Assembly (NCBI GenBank): GCA_905220665.1
Contig: CAJNAR010000173.1
Coordinates: forward strand, 248,001-312,000
DNA: 64,000 nucleotides
Origin: Albugo candida
Lineage: Eukaryota; Oomycota; Peronosporomycetes; Albuginales; Albuginaceae
Direction: 5' to 3'
The stretch's first letter is position 1. The number at the start of each line of letters is the position of its first letter. The notes under the pieces were generated by a model that did no database searches, was not told where the DNA came from, and saw nothing but the letters and a program-made list of their open reading frames with translations. Shown one piece after another: positions 54,566 through 64,000 of the stretch. A program made the translations under genes and the position numbers.

Positions 54566-56113
54566 ATGTTTAGAAAAAAAAGTAGTGCAATCATTTCACT
54601 CACATCTTCGTCCACAAGTTGTTCAATTCATGATCCAATGGCCCATACTCAATCCATTTCAACAGATTATGACCGTATTCAGTACTCCAATTCAGTGAGA
54701 ATTCTGCATAAAGGATACCTCACCACCAAAAGAGGATTGCTCAAGGCAGACAGCTGCGACTACTACTTCCTTATGGAAAATAATCCACGCTTATTTACGT
54801 TCAAAGACGAGACTTGTTTTGAGCGATGGGTTGCCTTATGCCGACCGTGGCTGAATCCGAAAGTAGGTGACGGTATCACTGAACCCAGATATGTGTGCAC
54901 AGTAATTCGTGCTGACCGAACAGTTGGTGGTATCCATTCAAAAGGTCATGGAATAACGATACTAGAAGGTCCTGCAGCCAAGTTTATTTCACGAAACTTG
55001 ATTACGACATCGCGGCCCTCTTGTGATGTTTGGCTTGAAGCCTTTCGTAAGGTACAACTGCAAAAACATGAAAATGCCAAGTATGTGTCAGCATCGTCAT
55101 TATCGCAGTCTAAAGTCCTCAAAACGGTTGGAAGTACGCAAAATTGCTTGTCACCCGCGCACAACTCGCGTGACTCGCACCAGTCCACGCCCAAATTTGC
55201 CACTGAATGCGAAAACGAGGCCGGTAAGCGTTGTCGTGGATCGGTCGTATCGTCCGAGAGAAGCGATTTGGATTCATCAAGTAGTCCATCAATGACAGAG
55301 TCGTCTAGTTACAAATCGGACTTCATGAAGACCAGGCAGCTTTCACAACAAAATGATAAAGTTCTTCTGTTTGTGCCTGGAGCAATATCGACGCTGTCAA
55401 CCAACAGTACCAAATTGTGCACGGCAAGGGCTGAGCTGGGAAAGCTTTTGAAAAGCGGTAAACAGCGACCCTCACGAAGAGGCTTGAGTGCTGATGAAGT
55501 GCAGCAAGTGCAATGGCGTTATGGTGTACCCGATTTTATACTATACGATATTACATACATTCGAGGGAAAACCCGGAATGATCAGTGCACCCCATTAGAG
55601 AGTTATATCGAAAGCTGCTGTCATAGCTTCATTATGGACAGCACCTACAAATGTAAATATCAAGACTGGGTCAGTGTTCAACAGAATCAATTCTACATTA
55701 CAGTCAATGATGGCGAAAAGATCGATGGGAGCCTCATTCAGGAAAATGATATGTTTGGGTTACTTTATCTCAACGAGTTCCAGGATTGGGCTGAAGGAAG
55801 TAATGACGAGGGGCAAAAGGCACAGAGTTTACTAGCTTCTGCTTTTCCTGAAGGATTTCCGATGGAAGTTTTGGATGTTTACTCGCAACCTCCAAGATGT
55901 CATTTCGCATGGCGTCATTGGGGTCCTTTTTGTGGTCGATACAAAGGTGTCAAAGGAGACAACCGTATAATTGAAATCCGTGGATTCGCTTATGTCGAAA
56001 TCGACTCTTGTCGAATGCTAAGCCTAGATATATATTATAAAGCACAGAGTCTTTTCAAGGCTCTCGACGACGCCCGGGAAGAAATATTACAAAAGGGTAT
56101 CACTGACCACTGA
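54566..56113 (+). CDS. PH domain plus SnoaL/NTF2-like protein
   Basis: A 515-residue intronless protein from the first in-frame ATG (MFRKKSSAII); upstream only a GTG is available. Residues about 45-170 form a PH-like module (LHKGYLTTKRGLLKADSCDYYFLMENN ... CDVWLEAFRKV), which binds phosphoinositides or proteins at membranes. A Ser-rich disordered linker follows. Residues about 385-510 resemble the SnoaL-like polyketide-cyclase/NTF2 fold seen in pathogen-related-type proteins (FPEGFPMEVLDVYSQPPRCHFAWRHWGPF, then EIRGFAYVEID). That region also repeats a W-x-[HY] hydrophobic pattern (DFILYDITYIRG). The SnoaL part may bind a small hydrophobic ligand. The combination suggests a membrane-recruited lipid or ligand binder; its function is not known. 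Confidence 0.65.
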   Translation: MFRKKSSAIISLTSSSTSCSIHDPMAHTQSISTDYDRIQYSNSVRILHKGYLTTKRGLLKADSCDYYFLMENNPRLFTFKDETCFERWVALCRPWLNPKVGDGITEPRYVCTVIRADRTVGGIHSKGHGITILEGPAAKFISRNLITTSRPSCDVWLEAFRKVQLQKHENAKYVSASSLSQSKVLKTVGSTQNCLSPAHNSRDSHQSTPKFATECENEAGKRCRGSVVSSERSDLDSSSSPSMTESSSYKSDFMKTRQLSQQNDKVLLFVPGAISTLSTNSTKLCTARAELGKLLKSGKQRPSRRGLSADEVQQVQWRYGVPDFILYDITYIRGKTRNDQCTPLESYIESCCHSFIMDSTYKCKYQDWVSVQQNQFYITVNDGEKIDGSLIQENDMFGLLYLNEFQDWAEGSNDEGQKAQSLLASAFPEGFPMEVLDVYSQPPRCHFAWRHWGPFCGRYKGVKGDNRIIEIRGFAYVEIDSCRMLSLDIYYKAQSLFKALDDAREEILQKGITDH

Positions 56114-56205
56114 TTCTCAGGTTTTTTATGTGACAGATGTAACATTGCACATAGTGAGTCACCAGTGCTTATTCCCCTCGATTAGTTCACTATCTATCAC
56201 CAAAA

Positions 56206-58548
56206 CTACGAGGAAATATGATGATCTTGAATTCGATATGACTTTGATCTTGTGAATTTTGGCCTAAAGTATTGCTTCGTGCTTGTTGGATTCTGTTGAT
56301 ACAATTCTTCGGGTTTTGTTCTAGATACTGAGAATGCTCGAAGTAGCTGTGTATTGCTGGTCGCTTTCCTAAGATGAGATTTGTATGATTTGGTATCATT
56401 TTTTGCTTTGCTCTGACTGTCAAATACAGTCAGTTTGCGTTTATTTTGTTGCTGCGCCAGTTGCAGAAACGGATTTTGTAGCCCGATCTCGTCCGCTTGC
56501 CATATACGTGGTTGAGTCGGTGATTCCAGTATAACCGTCCTACTCGAATCATGAGTGGATTCACCAGTGACATTGTCAAATGAATTTGTAGCGTGACCAT
56601 CTATAGACATGCAAGAGTCGGGGAATTTGGAGCTGAATGTAGGCCTGGACGTTGGATATTCTGGGTAATGGTATGCGATTGAGCTACTTCGAGCAACCTC
56701 TTCTTGGAGCCTCAACAACTGACTTTCAGTAATTGATCGTGAGCTTTCGAAATCATCTGGTTCTGATTCTTCCATTATGGTTCCGCGAGTACTGGCGAAA
56801 TCTGGATAGCATTTAATGATACATGACTCGGAATGATTTGAGTATGACTTTTCGAATGAGGGTGTGTGCGTCGAACCCGGGGAAAATGCGAGTGAGCTAA
56901 ATTGTGGAGTCTCCTGTCCAAGTAGGCTTTCGACATTTCTTCGCTCAGCTTGCAACTCCGCATCACGTCGCTGCTGAATAGATGTCATGCATTTGACACA
57001 GAATTTTTCTTGTCGTGGCATGGAATACATAGTCGCATATCGTTGTTGCACATTAAGCAAACTAGACATGCTCCAACTAGATTCAATATTCCGTGATAGC
57101 CTTTCACTTGTTGGTTCAGACTTCACACAGTATGGTAGTGTAAGGGTGCAATTGGAACACATGACCTCACCGCATATTCTGCAGTGATGACGGTGCCGCT
57201 TCATGAAGGTAAATGCTTTGGTGCACACGGTACACATTCTTCTCTCACGATCAGGAACCCATCTTTGGTCTTTGGCCACAAGTTGATGGGATGTGATATA
57301 CTTGACATCAGCGCACCCTTCAAAACTAGTGATCACTGGCATCATGTAGGATAGATATGCATTTCCAAGCCATGAAGAAACTTGGCTACAAGGATCAATA
57401 CATCCCTCTGCAAATATCTGGACCGAATTTGTACTGTAATCATATTTGTACAGCGATATACAAGAGAGAAATCCTCGAACGAGGTCGAAATCATTTCGCT
57501 TGCTTGGTACCACGTTCTCACGGACTGAGTGTAATATTCGCACCAAGATTTTATCTCCATGCTGATCATATATGACTTTCAGATACTCGAAGAAAGCAAA
57601 ATCACGATTCGAAACCATCATTCCCATTCTCGCGGAGCAAGCTATCCACTTCACCGCAAAGAAGCGAAATCCTTTGGTCTCTTGCAACGATATATCTGGA
57701 TCCCCGGCGGTGTTCTCGCCACCTCCATCGACTACATTCAGGACCGCAGCGTCCAAATAATGGTCACGAAAGAGATAGGAGGAGATTACACGATATTCAG
57801 GTGTTGTGGAACACTTCAGCACGTATTCAATATTTTCAAGTGAGTTGGCGCTAATATGTCCCATGCACATGAACTGCCTATGTGCCGTGTCGACGTTGGT
57901 ACTCAATTTACGACGATAAATGTTCAGATTCGGCAAAGAGTAATGAACTTTCCAGTCTGCCGGACTCGGAACCATTGCGATGGTGTCATTCCACAGCAAA
58001 TGACCCTTTTCTTCTAAAAGAGTCGAAAGCATTTTTTCGCTGATTTTTTCCATATCCTCAATGTTTTTTGCCGTTAGATTTGCGTGTGGAACGCGATCAT
58101 GTATCGTACCAAACTGGGGTTTACCTAAGGAGCTTTGAGGTTCAGATGTATGACAAGATGAAGATTTTGTGGACAGGTCGTGATGAGGGTATTGAAGACT
58201 CGTACTATTTGCAGATGGGCTATCATTAACGAGACGAGGTGTTTCCAATCGGCTAGAGGCTGTGCGACCCCTATCCAGAGTATGAGTTCCACGAGAGCTT
58301 GTGGAAAGGAGTTGAGCTTGATGTAAGCGACTTCGGAATCCTGCACTGCTGCTGCCACTTGAGCGTTGTCGATTCATTTGTCGAGTTGAGAGATCTCCGA
58401 TTCGATTGCTGGATGGGTCTGAAAAATAATTCTCGTCGTCTTCCATTATATCGTCACAGAGCTCATGCATGATTTTCTGACGTTTATGACGTCCATGACG
58501 ATCTTTCATACTTCTTGGACCAGGAAGCAACTTTCGAAGAGATACCAT
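56206..58548 (-). CDS. START-like plus FYVE zinc-finger protein
   Basis: A 780-residue intronless gene of a type very common in oomycetes. Residues about 155-405 are a START-like lipid-binding domain (PADWKVHYSLPNLNIYRRKL ... GCIDPCSQVSSWLGNAYLSYMMPV). Residues about 420-530 are a FYVE finger with the PI3P signature: WVPD (the WxxD), RHRHHCRICG, and the closing KFCVKC (RVC equivalent), with CTVC, CSNC and CVKC cysteine pairs; a loop of roughly 45 residues is inserted before the last pair. Such proteins dock on PI3P-rich endosomes and may carry lipids. The N- and C-terminal arms are Ser-rich and disordered. It is convergent with the PH+SnoaL gene, whose stop lies about 90 nt away. Confidence 0.88.
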   Translation of the reverse strand: MVSLRKLLPGPRSMKDRHGRHKRQKIMHELCDDIMEDDENYFSDPSSNRIGDLSTRQMNRQRSSGSSSAGFRSRLHQAQLLSTSSRGTHTLDRGRTASSRLETPRLVNDSPSANSTSLQYPHHDLSTKSSSCHTSEPQSSLGKPQFGTIHDRVPHANLTAKNIEDMEKISEKMLSTLLEEKGHLLWNDTIAMVPSPADWKVHYSLPNLNIYRRKLSTNVDTAHRQFMCMGHISANSLENIEYVLKCSTTPEYRVISSYLFRDHYLDAAVLNVVDGGGENTAGDPDISLQETKGFRFFAVKWIACSARMGMMVSNRDFAFFEYLKVIYDQHGDKILVRILHSVRENVVPSKRNDFDLVRGFLSCISLYKYDYSTNSVQIFAEGCIDPCSQVSSWLGNAYLSYMMPVITSFEGCADVKYITSHQLVAKDQRWVPDRERRMCTVCTKAFTFMKRHRHHCRICGEVMCSNCTLTLPYCVKSEPTSERLSRNIESSWSMSSLLNVQQRYATMYSMPRQEKFCVKCMTSIQQRRDAELQAERRNVESLLGQETPQFSSLAFSPGSTHTPSFEKSYSNHSESCIIKCYPDFASTRGTIMEESEPDDFESSRSITESQLLRLQEEVARSSSIAYHYPEYPTSRPTFSSKFPDSCMSIDGHATNSFDNVTGESTHDSSRTVILESPTQPRIWQADEIGLQNPFLQLAQQQNKRKLTVFDSQSKAKNDTKSYKSHLRKATSNTQLLRAFSVSRTKPEELYQQNPTSTKQYFRPKFTRSKSYRIQDHHISS

Positions 58549-59048
58549 TCTAAGCTACACTATGAACTAAAATGAAAAGTGCCTAAAGTCATGTCAACTT
58601 GATTCAGGTCATTTTCACATACGTATTTGTAATCCGTGGAAAGAAAATTAATCGAAGTGTAGGTTCGTGAATTGCTCAGACGGAAGCATCGTTTAAGTAT
58701 TGCTGGCTTGGACATAGGCGAATGAAATAGGGCTAACGACATACTTTAATTCGACCAGTCAGATTCCCACGAAGAGTCAGTCAACGACATCAGTAGAAAA
58801 CACAATAGAAGCAAGTACTGTGAAGCTGACGATCTGTTGATGTTCGACATCTGGCGTGATAGTCAACACGTTTCGAAATTCAGAATGTATATCGCATGAG
58901 ATGTTTTGCTTCTATTATCTCGCCCATTTTCGGCAACACATCTAATTATGTGCACGCTTATCTGCGTGCGATGTCAACATTGTTGTATGTGAAAAAGAAG
59001 CGCGAATTGCGTCTTCTAGCACCAGAGTCAATTGAATAAAAAAGTCAT
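58549..59048. other. Intergenic region without a gene
   Basis: About 500 nt between the FYVE-gene ATG and the Der/EngA stop. Only a 60-codon minus-strand ORF occurs, without any signal or domain. Confidence 0.6.
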
Positions 59049-61069
59049 TTATTTGTGAGCTCTCTTTTTCTGCGAATACGCGATCGAACTTGTCCGTTTT
59101 TGAAAATTTCGCCGCTTCTGGAAAGGGTTTCCATTTTTGTTTCCTCTCAGCAAAAGCCGTGCGGGGATTCCTTCCATGTGGAATTCTTCCCGAAGCTGAG
59201 ATAGGAAAAAGCGCTGGTAAGACTCAGGGATGAGGGACGGCAAATTGACAAATAATGCGAAAGTGGGAGGACGAGCGCTGACTTGAGTAACATATTTGAT
59301 GTTAGGACGCTTTCCTTTCGAGCTTGGTGGAGGATGATGACGCGATATCGCCTTGAACCACCTGTTCAATCTAGCTGTTGAGATTCTTTTATTCCATTTT
59401 TCATAAACGTTGATACTGTCACACCATGGAAATTCAGGTCAACTACGTCGAATTGATCAGGTATCGATAGATGCACTTACATCTCAGGTATGATTTTCCT
59501 GGTACCATGGCCGGTCAAAGCAGACGTTGGAAGTACAGTTACACCTCGGACCTGTGCTAATGAATCCTCCAGCTGCTGTCGCACGCGGTTCAATTCATAC
59601 TCGTATGATGTGGTCACCAAATCACACTTGTTGGCAATTATAACAAGGCTGCGACCTTGTTCGATCACTCGTTGGGCAATTGTTAGGTCCATGTGGGTAA
59701 GCTTTTTTTCGCAAAGATCGGTCACAACAGCAACAACTTGTGCTTTGTCAATTGCATCAAATGAGTCGCGAACTGAGAGGTCCTCGATTTTATTTGAGTG
59801 ATCGCGCTGCGTGATTCAGGAATCGAGTTGATATCTTACACTTCTATTTGGGTAATATCATGGATTCTTTACCTTGCCGTGGCGCCTTATTCCAGCCGTG
59901 TCGATTAGTTTGATTTCGTGCGCACCGAATGTCCATGGAACTTCGACAGAGTCACGTGTCACGCCTGGCCTATACTTTCATTGACTTTAAACGTTGAAAT
60001 CAAGAATATGAGCAGTGCGTCACGTTACTCTGGGCCTGTTAACACACGATCCTCGCGAATGATTCGATTTAGTAGGGTTGACTGCGAAAGATAGACATGT
60101 CAGAAGCGGGCCAACTACTGCTTGTAAATTATCAAATTTCCATACCTTCCCGACGTTTGGACGACCGACAATGGCAAGTTTTATCTTATGTGACTGTCAA
60201 TCATCGAGATGAATTTGTAAGAATCAAAAAGATTGGAGAAAGCCTTACTTCTTCGTCAATTTTGTTATCCTCCACGTCTATTTGTTGTGTATCTTGATCT
60301 TTCGTCTCAAATCGATCGTAGGCAGGGATCAACGCATCTAATAGCAACGACAATCCTTCACCATGCTCTGCAGAAATTGGAATAGCCTCGCCCATGCCGA
60401 GCTGATAGCATTCGTTATGAGCATCTTGCCAACGATCAGGATAACCCTCCAGTTTATTTGCCACGAGATGGATTGGTGCAGTCGGATTCTCTTTCCTTAA
60501 CCATCTAGCGAAATATGAATCGACCGGAGTCACTCCTTGGCGTCCATCCATCAAGAAGAAAATTAGGTCGGCTTCATGCACTGCTATTTGAGTTTGCGAA
60601 AGCATGCCTTCTTCAAGACTTATCAAAGCAAAGTAATTTAGCGACGAATGATTTACGCAATGTGGGTGTACCTTCCGGACGGTGCATCTTCGAGTCCTCC
60701 AGTATCAATGACCTCAAATTCTAGACCAGCTACACGAGCCTAAAGTAGTGCTTTGTGTGACATTGGCTTTGCAGAAGAACATATTCATACCGGAGCGAAC
60801 CGACGATCTCTAGTCGTGCCTGGTACATCATGAACAATTGCTCTCCGGCTTTTTGTGAGTCTATTAAACAGTGTTGATTTGCCCACGTTCGTGCGACCAA
60901 CCAATGCCAATCGAAATCGATCCGAGCTCGCTTCACGCACAGGAGCTCTCTTTCGAAGATAAGAAACCTTGCTGAAAGCACGAAATTGGTGATGTATCCT
61001 ATTTAGTTCTGAAGTATGGAGAAATAAAGGTATATTGTTGCGGATAAATCGATGTCGACCCAGCATCAT
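59049..61069 (-). CDS. der: Double GTPase Der/EngA, probably mitochondrial
   Basis: Eight exons: 60791-61069, 60672-60739, 60249-60618, 60146-60184, 60029-60081, 59873-59969, 59481-59806 and 59049-59415, giving 532 residues. The seven introns are 51-66 nt and all are frame-consistent. The first 45 residues ([12 protein letters not shown]) form a basic, Arg-rich presequence. GTPase 1 has GRTNVGKS (58-65), [12 protein letters not shown] and NKLEG; GTPase 2 has GRPNVGKS (246-253), EPGVTRD, DTAG and NKCD. A C-terminal KH-like domain follows ([21 protein letters not shown]), then a basic tail. Bacterial Der assembles the large ribosomal subunit. GTPase 1 carries NKxEG and ISAEHGEGL, which I associate with alphaproteobacterial Der, so a mitochondrial origin and role in mitoribosome assembly are likely. 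Confidence 0.9.
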
Positions 61070-61125
61070 GGTTGCCAAGCAAAAAAGCAAAGTGTCCTAT
61101 TGGATGTAATTTGGCATGTAATAGC

Positions 61126-61967
61126 TTAACGCTTAAATGCTTGCCATAAATGCTCAAATTGACCTTGAAAACGCTCTGATTGCGCATGAAAAAAAATATA
61201 AGTACGAAGGTATAGTACAAAATACGCGCAATATTAGCATGCCTACGATGACACCGCGGTGTATGACCAGATTTTCGTTATTACCAAGCACTGCTTGACG
61301 ACTCCAGTTGAATGATCCTAGACATTACCCAGTTTCAATCACCGAGCTGTAAGAAATCTATGTTACCATTGAGGAGGATTTTCCCGTCGATGATACAAAA
61401 CTAGAAAAGTGGAACTTTACTAATTCCGTTTAACGATACATTGTCACTTCTTATTGTACCTTGTGATGCATGTGTGTGCTTGCGTTGTCATCACGCACTT
61501 GTATGCCCTGCAGCACAAATATCAACCAAAGTCCATAAAGGAGGAAATAGGTCAAAGATATCTCACTGCAGAGATGAATTTCTCCACGTCAGAACCAAGC
61601 GAAGTTGCCTGGCGATCATCTGTGATAACTCGTACACGAAGTCCTCGTTTATGAGCTGCTATCACTTCGTCGGCAATCTAGATGATGGATCGCTAACCAC
61701 CAACTCTTGAAAAAAATGCAAACGCCTTACCTCATTGCATGTGATAGTAAAGACACATATGTCGAGACAATGCTTTGCGTTTTGCAGGTAACGAACGAGT
61801 TTCACAAGAGAAGTTGTGGTATGAATCATCTTGCAGCGTTTAGATGTGCAAGTTTCGTTTTTAAAAACTGATCGACATGGCAATTTTGGGTCCGGAAAAA
61901 ACAAAACATCAATGAAAGAACTTTCAGAGACTTGAGATTCACTCGCAACCCCGAGGCAATTTCCCAT
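61126..61967 (-). CDS. PLD6/Zucchini-like HKD phospholipase
   Basis: Six exons: 61731-61967, 61567-61677, 61460-61507, 61367-61400, 61255-61317 and 61126-61175, giving 180 residues. The introns are 53, 59, 59, 49 and 79 nt. The order of motifs follows animal mitochondrial cardiolipin hydrolase/Zucchini: VLFFPD, two Cys pairs, SLVKLVRYLQNAKHCLDICVFTITC, a single HKD motif (MHHKFCIID, residues 129-137, then GKILLNGSFNWSRQAVLGNNENL), and the ending FEHLWQAFKR. One HKD per chain means it must dimerise. Relatives cleave cardiolipin to phosphatidic acid or process piRNA precursors. In place of the usual N-terminal membrane anchor it begins MGNC, which could be myristoylated and palmitoylated. It is tandem with der, 57 nt apart. 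The last donor (GTGTCA) is weak. Confidence 0.82.
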
Positions 61968-62476
61968 TACTGTATTACAATTTCCTTGTGTCTTGACGCG
62001 AAATAACCCTAAGTACAGTATAATAGCACCATGCCTTTACGCTGCTTGCCATGTATTACCATATCGCAATTTGAAGTCAAGCTAAAGTATAGTTTGACCT
62101 TCAGACTGGTTCCATCGGCGATTCAAATTCTGCTATTTGAATGAAGTAGATCAGCTGGGAGCAGTCAACTCTGACCTATAACTTTAAATGGCATGAGGCA
62201 TGTCCGGTTATGCTTTTTCACGCTTCGTTTGGATAATGTCGAAGAAATTGAAGCCAAAGGTACGATAGTCACCTTTGACCAAACCATCCTCTCTGATTGT
62301 GACTTGCAATCCTGATTAGCATGTCTTGGGACCACATAACAGCCCTACTTTTGGTCAAGGCGGAATCTTTGTAATCCGAGATGGATTGGAAGAGTAGCAC
62401 TTTTACACAAAACAAAAATTACTGCTTAAGGAGCTTGAAAAATTTGAAACGAGGGAAGACCCGTACATGCCTTACA
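61968..62476. other. Intergenic region
   Basis: About 510 nt between the ADC-like gene's stop and the PLD6-like ATG. It could hold a small last exon of the ADC-like gene (see that entry). Nothing else is visible. Confidence 0.45.
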
Positions 62477-63293
62477 TTATCTTCTATCGCAATTCTTACC
62501 AGCAGGAAAATTTATAACCATTGCTGGAGAGCAAAACCCAACGGATATCGGAAAAATGTCTGGGAAGTGGACACCATCTCCCCATTTGCCACCCTTTAAT
62601 TTGCCCTCACCGGAAACAAACGAGAACCACCCTCGAAGATGAGGAGTGACTGAGATATAATTTTCAGTGATTTGTACATCCTCTGTGTTAGACAGAGGTG
62701 GATGGACGAGCTCCACGTTTAGCGGTATGTATTTGGAATCGACAGGCAATGAAATAAAAGCCAGCTTCCGCTTTAGACTCACAGAAAAAAAAGGAGTTTT
62801 TCCTTTCATTGACGAAACCTCCACACGATTACACAGCTGTGATGAACGATCGCGAGCGCTGAAGAACCGGAACCTCGCTAGCTGCTTCGGTATTCCCCAG
62901 TTAGCTCGCCCGCTCTGAACGGAAGTTCTTGTTGACACATATATTCGTGTGATTCCAAACCTGCTCTTATTTCCATGAAAGGGTACGGTGAATTTGCCGG
63001 GACAGAAAATCAGCTCGTCATAAGGCCCTATAAACTTCCTTTGGTCGTATCAGTACCCTGCTGATGAAGCTATTCTTACCGCAAGGAGTTTCCAAGTAAC
63101 GAATAATCATAACCGTACCAATGCCACCTACGTAGCACCTATCTTGCGAGTGGCCCGTCGATGTTGAGCCGAGTGGATCCGACCAAGAAGACGGAATGCT
63201 GTGGGATCTTGTGTAAGTCAAAAATATAAAGCATTCTGCTTTCATGTCATTCCATGGCGGTGGGTACAAATCGGAATCGACATTTTTATTCAT
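62477..63293 (-). CDS. Acetoacetate-decarboxylase-like beta-barrel protein
   Basis: Two exons, 63080-63293 and 62477-63027, with a 52-nt intron (GTAAGA...TTATAG) give 254 residues. The start MNKNVDSDLYPPPW is the first in-frame ATG. Motifs follow the ADC-like superfamily found in fungi and oomycetes: YPPPW, an Ala-Glu-Cys strand, CYVGGIGTVMIIRYLETPCGPYDELIFCPG, then ITRIYVSTRTSVQSGRANWGIPKQLA, where the NWGIPK lysine sits at the position of the conserved region in family members. The chain ends DIFPISVGFCSPAMVINFP. True decarboxylases use a Schiff-base lysine in an EK-type motif, which I cannot locate, so this may be a ligand-binding relative. A GTAAGA donor-like site at 62499 inside the last codons leaves open a further small exon. 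Confidence 0.7.
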
Positions 63294-64000
63294 CTCAAGT
63301 GGTCGTACGGGAGTGTCAGTGTCTATGGATGCAAAAGACGTCCGTATATGATTATCTTCGTACAAAGATCGATCGCTAATAATAAACTTTGGTTGGCAGG
63401 TACCGGTCGTCAAGCAACCACACTCTAGCTATGGGGGCTAACATCGTACCCAGTCTATGCTTAGTGGATATAACAGTCTGCCAAGCGGATTGGAACCATG
63501 GTCGTACAAGCACATTGTGATTATAATAGATACAGCATAGATCCAACTTGCTCAACCTTATACATTCAATGCGCAATGAAAGAGTTTTTTTCAAGCACTT
63601 GGTTATCAGACGATCAACAACTGTTTGCGATCAATATTGATGATCTTGATCAGGTTAATTATCGAGATGAAGACCATCAATGTGAGGCAGACACAATACA
63701 GTGGGTATTAACACAAATGTCAACGAGCTTGAACGGATGCCATGAAACCTAGTGCTCATAATATTTTGCTGTTCAAGAAATAAGGCTCTCAGTACTATAT
63801 CAAGCTAAAAGGCCGCACGAAAGCCTCACTGTTCACCGAAGGAAAGTTTGAGTGAATGGTAACGTTTTGCTGTATAATAACTAACGGCATGTTCACAACC
63901 GGATTGTTTGGCCGTAGCGATATGTTGCTTGTAGTCACGTGCTCAAAACTTGAACTTTACGCTGCAAATGTGAGCAAGATCGCGATCATAATGAAAGAAC
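63294..64000. other. Right-edge region with unproven ORFs
   Basis: A plus-strand ORF at 63498-63752 (84 codons, starting at an ATG, with DDQQLFAINIDDLDQ) has no recognised domain. A second ATG at 63889 opens a frame that runs off the window edge (MFTTGLFGRSDMLL). Either may be an exon of a gene to the right. Neither is supported well enough to name. Confidence 0.2.

Noticed and set aside
1..64000. CRISPR array, insertion sequence or phage island
   Set aside because: No regular spacer-repeat array, transposase, integrase or terminal inverted repeats were seen, and the genes are eukaryotic with introns.

Overview
This 64 kb window reads as a nuclear contig from an oomycete-type stramenopile, most probably a compact biotrophic genome such as a white rust (Albugo); the genus is inferred. 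The genes are eukaryotic, many are intron-free, and the introns that exist are very short (about 46-79 nt, one candidate of 32 nt) with GT-AG ends. One gene start has an oomycete-style Inr+FPR promoter element, and the contents include a Tos1-like wall glucanase, FYVE/START and PH lipid-binding proteins, a huge FG-GAP/Calx-beta surface protein and a flagellar CCDC42-family protein. The flagellar gene points to a zoospore-forming organism.

Layout. 1-8.5 kb: an ATM-type checkpoint kinase (5' end cut by the window edge), then a tiny COX14-like gene. 8.5-16.8 kb: gene-poor, with one small secreted orphan protein and, on the minus strand, coding-looking but interrupted patches. 16.8-27.6 kb (minus): one 3581-residue exon for a secreted adhesin-like protein, divergent from a PRPP synthetase (27.7-28.9 kb). 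28.9-35.4 kb (plus): a bZIP factor, a DEP plus degenerate ADP-ribosylglycohydrolase protein, and a CAMK-like kinase with a large N-lobe insert. 35.8-41.0 kb (minus): a DDX6/Dhh1 helicase, a LARP6-like protein and a CCDC42/CFAP73-like coiled-coil protein. 41.2-46.2 kb (plus): a NOL11-like nucleolar protein, a Tos1-like secreted glucanase and a compact RING-BRCT-BRCT protein. 46.2-53.9 kb (minus): a nuclear MinE gene and a full-length ABCA transporter. 54.6-58.5 kb: a PH+SnoaL-like protein and a START+FYVE protein, convergent. 59.0-63.3 kb (minus): the double GTPase Der/EngA, a PLD6/Zucchini-like phospholipase and an acetoacetate-decarboxylase-like protein.

Two themes stand out. First, DNA-damage signalling: ATM and a BRCA1/BARD1-type RING-BRCT protein are about 37 kb apart. 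Second, organelle biology: COX14-like, MinE, Der/EngA and a PLD6-like enzyme all suggest mitochondrial functions, and the Der sequence carries an alphaproteobacterial signature. Several gene models (bZIP, kinase, CCDC42-like, RING-BRCT, MinE, Der, PLD6-like, ADC-like) were assembled here by choosing short GT-AG introns that restore frame and family motifs. They have no transcript support.
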